This document shows positions 53,149 to 61,728 of a stretch of 64,000 nt of DNA, in pieces. Numbering within the stretch: position 1 is the first letter of the stretch; every line of letters begins with the position of its first letter. The translations under genes and the position numbers were made by a program. Origin of the DNA: Sulfuritalea sp. (GTDB taxonomy: Bacteria > Pseudomonadota > Gammaproteobacteria > Burkholderiales > Rhodocyclaceae); the NCBI GenBank assembly GCA_016710465.1, contig JADJVS010000016.1, positions 248,001 through 312,000 of the forward strand, in the 5' to 3' direction. The notes beneath the pieces are model-generated. The model saw only the letters and a list, made by a program, of their open reading frames with translations. It had not been told where the DNA came from and made no database searches.

Positions 53149-55101
53149 ATGTCCGAATTACTGAAGAGTATTGACGCACGAACCCGCCTGGCCGGGACCA
53201 ACAAGCTCGAAATCCTGTTGTTCTCGCTGGGAACGGATGCCGGCACGGGGCGTCGCGAGACCTTCGGCATCAACGTGTTCAAGGTGCGCGAGGTGATGAA
53301 CACGCCGACCATCACGGCGGCGCCGGAGATGAACGCGGCGGTCAAGGGCATGGTCAGCCTGCGCGGCGCGCTGGTGCCGGTGGTGGATCTGTGTGACTAC
53401 GTGGCGATGGCCACCGATTCGCAGCGCAAGATCATGATCGTCACCGAATACAACCACCATACCCAGGGCTTTCTGGTCGAGGCGGTAGACACCATCCTGC
53501 GGGTGGATTGGGCGCAGATGCGCGTGCCGCCGGAAATGCTCAGCAACACCATGGGGGGCCTGGTGACCGCCGTCACCGAGCTGGAGGACGGCCGCCTGGT
53601 GATGCTGCTCGATGTCGAGCGCATTCTTGCCGAAACCGTCAAACCCGACGACAGCATGCTGTTCTCGAACATCGCGCCGCTCGATCGCCAGGACCTGATG
53701 GTGCTGTACGCCGATGATTCCTCGGTGGCACGCGGCCAGATACAGCGCACCCTGGAGGCCATGGGCGTGCGCTCGGTGGGCGCGGTCAACGGACGCGCGG
53801 CGTGGGACGAACTGCGCCGCATCGCCGACCATGCCGAGCGTTCCGGGCGCCCGGTGCGGGACTTTCTCCAGGTCATCCTCACCGACGTCGAAATGCCCGA
53901 GATGGATGGCTACCTGCTGACCCGTTCGATCAAGGGCGACCCCCGATTCAACGGCATCCCGGTGCTGATGCACTCTTCGCTTTCTTCCGCCTCCAACCAG
54001 CAACTCGGGCAGTCGGTCGGCGTCGATGAGTACATCCCGAAATTCGAGCCGCAACGGCTTGCCGAAGCCCTCGTCCGCCTGCTGGTCGGCAAGCCGCCGG
54101 AGGCTGCCGCCAGCCCGGTTCCGGCAATGCGCGCCGGCGGTGCGCTGGTCGGCGCGTCATCGACGTCCCTGCTCGACAGCGTCGATGCGCGCACCCGCCT
54201 CGCGGGATCGAACCGCATGGAGATCCTGCTGTTCTCGCTGGGCACCCACGAACTTTTCGGCATCAACGTGTTCAAGGTGCGCGAAGTGACCGAAACGCCG
54301 GAGATCACGCGCACGCCGAACATGCCGGACGGTGTCGAAGGCCTCATCAGCCTGCGCGGCGACGTGATTCCGGTGCTCTCGCTATCCTCCGTCATGAAGC
54401 TCAACGACGCGCCGCCGGACCGCGGCGACTCGATGATGGTTGCCGAATACAGCAAGCGCAACCTGGGCTTCCTGGTGCACGAGGTCGATCGCATCATCCG
54501 CGTCGACTGGGAGAAGGTTCGCGCCCCGGAGACCCTGGCCGGCGGCACCAACACCTACATATCCGCCGTCACCGAACTGGCGGATGGCCGCCTGGTTTCC
54601 ATCCTCGATGTCGAACAGATCCTGGCGAACACCTTCGGCGAAGCCGAGATCGGCGAGATCGACCGGATGTCGGGCGGCGAACACATGAACGTGTTCTTCG
54701 TCGACGATTCCGTGGTCGCGCGCAAGAAGATCGCCGAGGTGCTGGACAGGCTGACGGTGAATCACAGGTTCGCCCAGAACGGCATGGAAGCCTGGACCCG
54801 CCTGTCGGGCATGGCGGCCCGCGCCCAGCAATCGGGACGCTCGATGCATGAGGAACTCAACCTGATCCTGGTCGACGCCGAGATGCCCGAAATGGATGGC
54901 TACGTGCTCACCCGGAACATCAAGTCGGACAAGCGCTTCGACGGCATCCCCGTGGTCATGCATTCCTCGCTCTCGTCCCAGGCCAACCACGCCATGGGGC
55001 GCAGCGTCGGAGTCGATGCCTACGTGGCGAAATTCGACGCCGAAGCACTGTCCCAGACCTTGCGCGCGCAATTGAGCCGGCACGCAAACCATCAGAACTA
55101 G
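53149..55101 (+). CDS. cheV: Tandem CheV: CheW-REC-CheW-REC coupling protein
   Basis: This 650-residue protein is two CheV units in one chain. CheW1 (about 15-180; GINVFKVREVMNTP, GMVSLRGALVPVVDL) is followed by REC1 (phospho-Asp D246 in LTDVEMPEMDG). A linker leads to CheW2 (about 345-500; GINVFKVREVTETP, GLISLRGDVIPVL) and REC2 (D576 in LVDAEMPEMDG). Normal CheV is about 310 aa. Each half starts with DARTRLAG, showing internal duplication. Both receivers keep acidic pairs, Asp and Lys, so both should be phosphorylatable by CheA. Confidence 0.93.
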   Translation: MSELLKSIDARTRLAGTNKLEILLFSLGTDAGTGRRETFGINVFKVREVMNTPTITAAPEMNAAVKGMVSLRGALVPVVDLCDYVAMATDSQRKIMIVTEYNHHTQGFLVEAVDTILRVDWAQMRVPPEMLSNTMGGLVTAVTELEDGRLVMLLDVERILAETVKPDDSMLFSNIAPLDRQDLMVLYADDSSVARGQIQRTLEAMGVRSVGAVNGRAAWDELRRIADHAERSGRPVRDFLQVILTDVEMPEMDGYLLTRSIKGDPRFNGIPVLMHSSLSSASNQQLGQSVGVDEYIPKFEPQRLAEALVRLLVGKPPEAAASPVPAMRAGGALVGASSTSLLDSVDARTRLAGSNRMEILLFSLGTHELFGINVFKVREVTETPEITRTPNMPDGVEGLISLRGDVIPVLSLSSVMKLNDAPPDRGDSMMVAEYSKRNLGFLVHEVDRIIRVDWEKVRAPETLAGGTNTYISAVTELADGRLVSILDVEQILANTFGEAEIGEIDRMSGGEHMNVFFVDDSVVARKKIAEVLDRLTVNHRFAQNGMEAWTRLSGMAARAQQSGRSMHEELNLILVDAEMPEMDGYVLTRNIKSDKRFDGIPVVMHSSLSSQANHAMGRSVGVDAYVAKFDAEALSQTLRAQLSRHANHQN

Positions 55102-55113
55102 GAGAACCCGAAA

Positions 55114-55515
55114 ATGGCAATTGACCCGACAAAATTCAAATTCCTCGTGGTCGACGACTTTTCGACCATGCGTCGCATTGTTCGCAACCTGCTCAAGGAA
55201 CTGGGCTTTACCAACGCCGATGAAGCCGAGGATGGCGCCGTGGCCCTGCAGAAGCTGAAAGGCGGCGGTTTCGATTTTGTCGTCACCGACTGGAACATGC
55301 CCAACATGGATGGACTTTCGCTGCTGCAGGCGGTGCGCGCCGACCCGGCGCTGAAGGACTTGCCGGTGCTGATGATCACGGCGGAGGCAAAGCGCGAGAA
55401 CATCATCATGGCGGCCCAGGCCGGCGCCTCGGGCTACATCGTCAAGCCCTTCACCGCCGCCACCCTGGGCGAGAAACTCGCCAAGATCTTCGAAAAACTT
55501 GGCGGTGCGGCCTGA
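55114..55515 (+). CDS. cheY: CheY, flagellar-type response regulator
   Basis: This 133-residue receiver is of the classical motor-binding type: FLVVDDFSTMRRIVRNLLKE, Asp in VVTDWNMPNMDG, Thr in MITAEAKRENI and Lys in YIVKPFT. It closely follows E. coli CheY in length and motifs. AGGAGA precedes the ATG; cheZ and cheA2 follow directly, so this is the main CheY for flagellar switching. Confidence 0.96.
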   Translation: MAIDPTKFKFLVVDDFSTMRRIVRNLLKELGFTNADEAEDGAVALQKLKGGGFDFVVTDWNMPNMDGLSLLQAVRADPALKDLPVLMITAEAKRENIIMAAQAGASGYIVKPFTAATLGEKLAKIFEKLGGAA

Positions 55516-55565
55516 TTCGCTCCGCCGGCCGCCCGGCCCCGGAGTCAAACTTTGAAAGCCCTACG

Positions 55566-56474
55566 ATGAACCTCAACAGCACGCATGACGACGGCCAGGA
55601 TTCCGACGATCTGCAGGCCCTTTTCGACAGTGTCGCCGCCTCGGTCGCGGCGCCCGCGCCCGCTCCCGTCGCCGACGCGGCGGCTGATTCGGACGAGTTG
55701 CAGGCCCTGTTCGACAGCGTGGTCGCCACGGCAAAACCCACCACGCCGGCCACGCCCTCCGCGGATGCGGCGACGGCGGATTCGGACGAGTTGCAGGCCC
55801 TGTTTGACAGCGTCAGCCAGGCCGGCGTGGCCCGCGCCGTGGCGCCGGCGCCGACTCCCGATGGCGCGGACCCGGAAGTCGTCTTCAATCGACTGGGAAA
55901 CCTGGCGCGTCAGTTGCACGATAGCCTGCGCGGCCTGGGCATGGACAAACTGATCGAAGATTCGGCGCGACAGATACCCGATGCCCGCGATCGGCTCGCC
56001 TACATCGCCAAGATGACCGAACAGGCCGCCTCGCGCGTGCTCAATGCCACGGACATCGCCAAGCCGATCCAGGACGAAATGATCGCACGCTCGAAAACAC
56101 TGTCACAACGCTGGGATCGCCTGTATGCCAATCAGCTTTCGGTCGATGAATTCAAGCTGCTTGCCAGCGATACCCGCAGCTATTTCGCGGAGGCGCCGGA
56201 CCGACTCAAGCTGACCAACGACCAGTTGATGGAGATCATCCTGGCCCAGGACTTCCAGGATCTCACCGGCCAGGTGATCAAGAAGATCGTCGAGCTGGTG
56301 CAGGGCCTGGAATCACGTTTGCTTGCGGTGCTGCTCGAAGCCATGCCGGCGGAGCGCAAGGCGGAAACCCCCGACGGGCTGCTCAATGGCCCGGTCATCA
56401 ACGCCGGGGGCGGCCGCGACGTGGTCGCCAACCAGAAGCAGGTTGATGACCTGCTGGAAAGCCTGGGCTTCTGA
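55566..56474 (+). CDS. cheZ: CheZ phosphatase with repeated N-terminal peptide
   Basis: This 302-residue phosphatase accelerates CheY-P hydrolysis. The catalytic pair is D232/Q236 in AQDFQDLTGQVIKK, and the C-terminal CheY-binding helix is QVDDLLESLGF. The first 90 residues are an Ala/Pro-rich extension, longer than in E. coli CheZ (214 aa). It contains three copies of a 12-residue peptide, DSD[DE]LQALFDSV, at residues 12-23, 41-52 and 72-83. Confidence 0.95.
   Translation: MNLNSTHDDGQDSDDLQALFDSVAASVAAPAPAPVADAAADSDELQALFDSVVATAKPTTPATPSADAATADSDELQALFDSVSQAGVARAVAPAPTPDGADPEVVFNRLGNLARQLHDSLRGLGMDKLIEDSARQIPDARDRLAYIAKMTEQAASRVLNATDIAKPIQDEMIARSKTLSQRWDRLYANQLSVDEFKLLASDTRSYFAEAPDRLKLTNDQLMEIILAQDFQDLTGQVIKKIVELVQGLESRLLAVLLEAMPAERKAETPDGLLNGPVINAGGGRDVVANQKQVDDLLESLGF
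55599..55814 (+). repeat. Three copies of a 12-residue acidic amphipathic peptide in CheZ
   Basis: Copies at 55599-55634, 55686-55721 and 55779-55814 encode DSDDLQALFDSV or DSDELQALFDSV, separated by 17- and 19-residue Ala/Pro linkers. Copies 2 and 3 differ by two silent bases. The peptide resembles FliM EIDALL and the CheZ C-terminal VDDLLESLGF, both CheY-binding. Confidence 0.85.
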
Positions 56475-56500
56475 ACCATGACCCCACCAAGGAGCATGTC

Positions 56501-58378
56501 ATGAGCGGTTTTGAGGGAATGGAAGACCTGCTGCAGGACTTTCTGGTCGAGGCGGGAGAGCTCCTGGCCGGCGTCGACAACAAGCTCGTCGACCTCGAGC
56601 AGAGCCCTGACGATCATGGGTTGCTGAATGAAATTTTTCGCGGCTTTCATACCATCAAGGGCGGGGCCGGCTTCCTCAATGCCACAGAGCTGGTGACACT
56701 CTGTCACCTGACGGAAAACCTGTTCGACAAGCTACGGAACAGTCAATTGACGCTGACTCCGGAAATCATGGACGTCATCATGGCGGCAACCGCCGGCGTG
56801 CGCAGGATGTTCGACAGCCTTGAGCGGGGCCTGCAACCCGGCGCGGCGGATCCAGCGGTAATCGCCGCGCTCAAGCAGGTGCTTGCGGGTGAGGCGGCGG
56901 CGCCGGTCGCCGTGGTCCGGGCGCCGACTCCTGCGCCAGCCAACGGTCCGGACTGGAACGCCATGTTCCAGGCCATCACGGCCACCGGGGACGGTGCGCT
57001 GGTGGCCGCCCCGACAACCGACATCGCCAGCGCGGTCAGCCACGATCTCGCCGGCGCCAAGCCGGAACAGGTGATTGCCGCCGCCATCGGTCGCCGTGCC
57101 ACCGACAAGCCGGGCGCCGCGGCTCCGGTCGGCCGTCGTGACAGCGAAAAGGCCCGCGACAGTTCGATCCGCGTCGATACCACGCGCCTCGACCAGGTAT
57201 TGAACCTGTCGGGCGAGATCGGACTGACCAAGAATCGCCTCAACGCCCTGCGTTCGGAAATCCTCAACGGCCACACCGACACCGAAACCCTCCACGCCCT
57301 CGACCAGGCGGTCTGCCAACTCGACCTGCTGGTCTCGGACATGCAGAACGCGGTAATGAAAACCCGCATGCAGCCGGTGGGACGCCTGTTCCAGAAATAC
57401 CCCCGCATCGCCCGCGACCTGGCGCGCAGCCTGGGCAAGGATGTCGAGCTGGAACTGGTCGGCGAAGACACCGAGATCGACAAGACCATGATCGAAGACC
57501 TCGGTGATCCGATCATCCACCTGATTCGCAATGCCGTGGATCACGGGGTCGAGTCGCCCGAGGAGCGCCGCGCCGCCGGGAAGCCGGAGAAGTCCCATGT
57601 GCGCCTCGAAGCGCGCCAGGAAGGCGACCACATCGTGATCCTGATCAATGATGACGGACGCGGCATGAACGCGGAAAAGCTCCGTGGCAAGGCGCTCGAA
57701 AAAGGCCTGATCACCATGGAACAGGCGAATGCCATGGACGAGCGGCAGAGTTTCGAACTCGTGATGCTGCCGGGCTTTTCGACCAAGGACGTGGCCTCGG
57801 ATGTCTCCGGTCGCGGCGTCGGCATGGACGTGGTGAAGACCAACATCCAGAAGCTCAAGGGCACCATCGACATCCGGTCCACACCCGGGCGCGGTTCGAC
57901 CTTCGTCATCTCGCTGCCGCTGACCCTGGCGATCCTGCCCGTGCTGCTGGTGCGCATGTGCGGCCAGCCCTTCGCGGTGCCGCTTTCCATGGTGCGCGAA
58001 ATCATCCCGATCCAGGTTTCCGCGATCCAGGAAATCGGCGGCCGCGCCACCATGGTGGTGCGCGGCGAGGTGATGCCGATGTATCCGCTGAACCATCTGC
58101 TGGGCTGGCCGGCCGAGCAGGCGCCGAGCTTCGGCGTGCTCATGCAGGGCCTGGACCAGTCCTCGTTCATCCTCGCCATCGACGGTTTCATGGGCCGCGA
58201 GGATGCCGTCGTCAAGTCGCTGGACGATTTCCGGCCCAAGGGCGTATCCGGCGTGACCACCCTGTCGAACGGCAAGATCGTCCTGATCCTCGACATGAAG
58301 GAACTCTTCGGCATGACCGGCACGGGACGCGGCGTACCCCGTTCGGCTTTCCTGACTTCCCGGGAACAAGCCGCCTGA
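56501..58378 (+). CDS. cheA: Chemotaxis histidine kinase CheA2 (flagellar system)
   Basis: This 625-residue kinase has HPt H50 in FHTIKGGAGFL, then an Ala/Pro-rich region at 130-215 with no clear P2 domain. Dimerisation (TTRLDQVLNLSGEIGLTKNR), ATP-binding (NAVDHGVESPEE, GFSTKDVASDVSGRGVGMDVV) and CheW-like (SNGKIVLILDMKELFG) domains follow. It lacks the MshEN-like insert of CheA1 and is only distantly similar to it. With cheY, cheZ and cheV upstream it forms the core motility kinase module. Confidence 0.96.
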   Translation: MSGFEGMEDLLQDFLVEAGELLAGVDNKLVDLEQSPDDHGLLNEIFRGFHTIKGGAGFLNATELVTLCHLTENLFDKLRNSQLTLTPEIMDVIMAATAGVRRMFDSLERGLQPGAADPAVIAALKQVLAGEAAAPVAVVRAPTPAPANGPDWNAMFQAITATGDGALVAAPTTDIASAVSHDLAGAKPEQVIAAAIGRRATDKPGAAAPVGRRDSEKARDSSIRVDTTRLDQVLNLSGEIGLTKNRLNALRSEILNGHTDTETLHALDQAVCQLDLLVSDMQNAVMKTRMQPVGRLFQKYPRIARDLARSLGKDVELELVGEDTEIDKTMIEDLGDPIIHLIRNAVDHGVESPEERRAAGKPEKSHVRLEARQEGDHIVILINDDGRGMNAEKLRGKALEKGLITMEQANAMDERQSFELVMLPGFSTKDVASDVSGRGVGMDVVKTNIQKLKGTIDIRSTPGRGSTFVISLPLTLAILPVLLVRMCGQPFAVPLSMVREIIPIQVSAIQEIGGRATMVVRGEVMPMYPLNHLLGWPAEQAPSFGVLMQGLDQSSFILAIDGFMGREDAVVKSLDDFRPKGVSGVTTLSNGKIVLILDMKELFGMTGTGRGVPRSAFLTSREQAA

Positions 58379-58383
58379 CCGAG

Positions 58384-59745
58384 GTGGCGGCAACCCGCCT
58401 CGACGATCCGGCGCGGACGGCCGCCGGCTGGTATGACCGTGTCGCGGGCGCACGCCGCGCGACGATGCCCGGTGAGGCCGATCCACCGGCGCAGCCGATG
58501 GCGAGCCTCGCGGCCTTTGTCGAGCTGGCCCTGGCCGACGCGCGGGAACTGCTGATCCTGGTTTCCGGCGATGACATTCTTCCGGAATTGTCGAACGCGC
58601 TGGACATGAGCATCAGGCCGCTGTGTCTGGTATTGCCGGAGGCCGATTTCGCCAGGGGCGTCGCCATGCGCGCCACGCTGACCCTGCTCAGGAGTCGGCT
58701 CTGGCGGGACGGCGACGACTCCCGCACGCCACCCTGGATGGAACAACGGCGCCGCCTTGACGCCCACCCGTCGCGCTGGCGGGAAGCCCAATCCTGGATT
58801 GCAAACCCGGCCGCGGACAAATCCGCGCCGCCCGCCTTTGCGGCGCTGTTTCCGGTACAGATCATGCCGGCCGCGGCGTGGGACGCCGCCCTGGCACGGC
58901 CGGATGCCATCACGCTGCTGTTTCGCTGCGACGCGCCGGCGGACATCAATGCCGATCCAGCCCGGATGCTGCGCCTGGGCAGCCAGGGTTCCCGGTCAAC
59001 GGGCGTATCGCTGGCCCTGGCGGACGAAACCACACCGCTGCTGCTGGAACGCACCCGGCTCACCCAGGACATTGCCGACCTCGAGCTGGAGCTTGCCAGC
59101 GTGCAAGGTGAATTGGCCGACTTCATGCGCGACTACTACCAACGGGTCGGCGCCTTGATGGCGGAGCATGACGCCCTGCAGGCCAGCCTGGCGGCGCGCG
59201 AAGCCGCACGCCGCCCCGATGACGCGGGTCTGCGCGCCGAGGCCGCCGAGCGTCGCGCGCAAGCCGAGGAGTCCGCCACCGAAACCAATCGCTTTGCCGA
59301 CGCAATCTCGGCGGATGCGCCGGCGTTCAATCCGGAGCGCGAGACCAAGCAGATGTTCCGCCGCCTTGCGCAGCAGATCCATCCGGACCGCGCGGTCGAC
59401 GAAGCCGATCGGGATTGGCGCACCCAATTGATGGCCGAGGCCAATCGTGCCTACCGTCATGGCGACTGCAGGGGCTTGCGCGAAATTGCCGCGCTGTGGG
59501 ACGAGCAACCCGCCAGTCGGCGTGGCGGCGGGAGACCCGGTGCTTCCATGCTGGAGGCGCAATTGAAACGTCTGCGCGCCCGACTCGTCCGTATCGAAGG
59601 CGAGCTGCACCGGCTGTTCGGCTCGCAACTCTATGAGCTGTTCATCGCGGCGCGTCAGGCCAGGCGGCAAAACCGCGATCTGCTGGGTGAGATGGCGACG
59701 CGCCTGGAAGCCGCCATTGCGGCGCTGCACCGCGCCGGAAGCTGA
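58384..59745 (+). CDS. J-domain-containing protein of unknown function
   Basis: This protein of about 453 residues has an N-terminal region of unknown fold (ARELLILVSGDDILPELSNA), a long coiled coil (about 205-300) and a J-like segment, RRLAQQIHPDR, with the HPD triad at 333-335 followed by ANRAYRHGD. A second helical stretch ends the protein. J domains activate DnaK ATPase. The GTG at 58384 lies 5 nt after the cheA2 stop; the ATG at 58465 is an alternative. Its place at the end of cluster II suggests a role in assembling signalling complexes, which is inference. Confidence 0.72.
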   Translation: MAATRLDDPARTAAGWYDRVAGARRATMPGEADPPAQPMASLAAFVELALADARELLILVSGDDILPELSNALDMSIRPLCLVLPEADFARGVAMRATLTLLRSRLWRDGDDSRTPPWMEQRRRLDAHPSRWREAQSWIANPAADKSAPPAFAALFPVQIMPAAAWDAALARPDAITLLFRCDAPADINADPARMLRLGSQGSRSTGVSLALADETTPLLLERTRLTQDIADLELELASVQGELADFMRDYYQRVGALMAEHDALQASLAAREAARRPDDAGLRAEAAERRAQAEESATETNRFADAISADAPAFNPERETKQMFRRLAQQIHPDRAVDEADRDWRTQLMAEANRAYRHGDCRGLREIAALWDEQPASRRGGGRPGASMLEAQLKRLRARLVRIEGELHRLFGSQLYELFIAARQARRQNRDLLGEMATRLEAAIAALHRAGS

Positions 59746-59758
59746 AGACTCACAGCAC

Positions 59759-61684
59759 TCAGCCAGCCTCAATGTCGCCTTCCAGGGCGGCAAGCCGTTT
59801 GCCCGCCTCCGCGTGCCCCAGGCGAGCGGCCGCTCGCAACCAGCGCAAGGCCGCGCGCGTGCTCGCCGCGCCATCATCACCGCGCAGGTGGTGCAAGGCC
59901 AGCTCGTGACAGGCATCGGCTTCCCCCTGGGCCGCCGCCCGCCTCAACCAGCGCACGCCGGCAGCGGCATCGCGCCCTACCCCCTCGCCATGCAACAGGC
60001 AGTAGCCGCTGCTGTACATGGCATAGGCATCCTGATGCTGGCGCGCCGCCCTCAAGTACCACTGGAAGGCCTCGGCCAGGTCGGCTTCGACTCCGCGTCC
60101 GAAGTACAGCAGGTCGGCGATGATCAATTGTGCATCGACCAGGGGAGCCGCCTGACGATACCAGCGCAAGGCTTCCGGCAGGTCGATGGCGGTGCCGGTA
60201 CCATGCCGAAGGCATTCGGCAAGCATGAACGCGGCGCGTCGATGGCCCAGCGTCGCGGCACGACGCAAGCTGGTCACGGCATCGGCAAGTCCGGGATCGG
60301 CGGCCGAAGCCGCCTCCACCAGCAAGCGCATGCCGCGATCGAACCAGAAGCGTTCGATCTCGCCCCTGGCCTGGCCCCAACCCATCCGCAGGGCATGCGC
60401 CAACTCCGCCTGGCCGCGTGCGACATCGGCAGCGCCACCGATGCCACGGAGCAGGCAACGGCCGTACTCGGCGCGACCATGGGCATCCCCGGCCTCGGCG
60501 GCACGCGCGTATGCCTTGCGCGCCAGAACCGGATCCGGAGCTCCGCCGTCGCCATTCTCAAGGCATTCGCCGAGCCAGACCCAGGCCTGGACCTCACCCT
60601 TTTCGGCGGCCAGGAAGTAGTGGCGCAAGGCCTCGGATCGATTCTCGGCAACGCCATCGCCGTTGCGATGGGCGTGGCCAATCTTCAATAGCGCTCGCGC
60701 ATGCCCGCGCGCGGCGGCCGCCCGCCAATGCTTCAGCGCCGTCGTGGCGTGGCGTGGCGTGGCGCCGGCGCCCAGTGCGTGGCACTCACCCAACTCGAAC
60801 TCGGCATCGAGGTTGCCGGCCGCCGCGGACTTTCGATACCACGCCAGCGCGACATCCGGATCGCGCGGCATTCCCGACCCGAACATGGCGCACTGGCCGA
60901 GCAGGAACATGGCGCCGGGAATGCCGCCGGCGGCGGCGGCCTCAAGGTGCCGCACCGCCTCGACGGCGCGACCGCGCCCTTTTCCGTCGACGTGCAGCAC
61001 CATGCCCAGGCAATAGCTGGCCTCCAAATTGCCGGCTTTCGCCGCGCGACGCCACAAACGCCTGGCCGCATCGCGATCCTCGGCAACACCGCGACCATGA
61101 AAGTGGCAACGGGCTAGAAGTTCCATGGCCTCGGGAAAGTATTTGGCCCCGCGCCTCAACAGGGGCACGGCGGCCGCGACATCCCGCGCGACGCCAATGC
61201 CGAAGTAACGCATGCGCCCGAGCGCGAAACCGGCCAAGGCGGAGCCCCCGGCGGCGGCAATGGCAAATAGTCTCGCCGCCTCGGCATCGTCGCGGGGCAG
61301 ACCCAGGCCCTTGTGCAGCAGCCAACCCAGCACGCCCATGCCGGCGGCACACTCCAGTTCGGCGCTGTTCAGCGCCCAGCGCAGCGCTTCCGCGGGCCGG
61401 CACTCATGCCCGGTACCACCGGCGTGGCGCCAGGCAAGCTCCGCCTGCGCCCTGGCGTTGCCACCGTGGGCCATGCGTTTCAGCTCCAGCATCGGCAATC
61501 TGCCCCAGAATTCCGCAGGCCCCAGCAGTTCGACGCCCTGGGTTGCGCCGCGAACGATCATGGGCGTGTCAAGCTCGCCGCGAAAAATTCCCAGCAACGC
61601 GGCGGGAGCAAGCGGTGTCAGCGTTGTATTCAAGCTGACCGCAAGCTTGTCCTGGCCCTCGCGATGTTCGACACTGAAGTCCAT
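59759..61684 (-). CDS. Sel1-repeat protein
   Basis: This 641-residue protein consists of a short N-terminal region (about 90 residues) and roughly 15 Sel1-like repeats of about 36 residues, e.g. KAGNLEASYCLGMVLHVDGK, AAGNLDAEFELGECHALGAG and ARLGHAEAGKRLAALE. Sel1 repeats form alpha-solenoid scaffolds for protein contacts. No signal peptide is seen, so it is probably cytoplasmic. The ATG at 61684 is preferred to a TTG at 61726. It lies 44 nt after the CZB receptor and may be its partner. Confidence 0.88.
   Translation of the reverse strand: MDFSVEHREGQDKLAVSLNTTLTPLAPAALLGIFRGELDTPMIVRGATQGVELLGPAEFWGRLPMLELKRMAHGGNARAQAELAWRHAGGTGHECRPAEALRWALNSAELECAAGMGVLGWLLHKGLGLPRDDAEAARLFAIAAAGGSALAGFALGRMRYFGIGVARDVAAAVPLLRRGAKYFPEAMELLARCHFHGRGVAEDRDAARRLWRRAAKAGNLEASYCLGMVLHVDGKGRGRAVEAVRHLEAAAAGGIPGAMFLLGQCAMFGSGMPRDPDVALAWYRKSAAAGNLDAEFELGECHALGAGATPRHATTALKHWRAAAARGHARALLKIGHAHRNGDGVAENRSEALRHYFLAAEKGEVQAWVWLGECLENGDGGAPDPVLARKAYARAAEAGDAHGRAEYGRCLLRGIGGAADVARGQAELAHALRMGWGQARGEIERFWFDRGMRLLVEAASAADPGLADAVTSLRRAATLGHRRAAFMLAECLRHGTGTAIDLPEALRWYRQAAPLVDAQLIIADLLYFGRGVEADLAEAFQWYLRAARQHQDAYAMYSSGYCLLHGEGVGRDAAAGVRWLRRAAAQGEADACHELALHHLRGDDGAASTRAALRWLRAAARLGHAEAGKRLAALEGDIEAG
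60743..60762. repeat. Four tandem CGTGG pentanucleotides inside the Sel1 gene
   Basis: A 5-nt unit is repeated four times perfectly in coding sequence. Gain or loss of one unit would shift the frame. Confidence 0.7.
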
Positions 61685-61728
61685 ACCAGGCGATGGCAAG
61701 CCGGCGCCCTGGGCGCGTTCAGGCAAAT

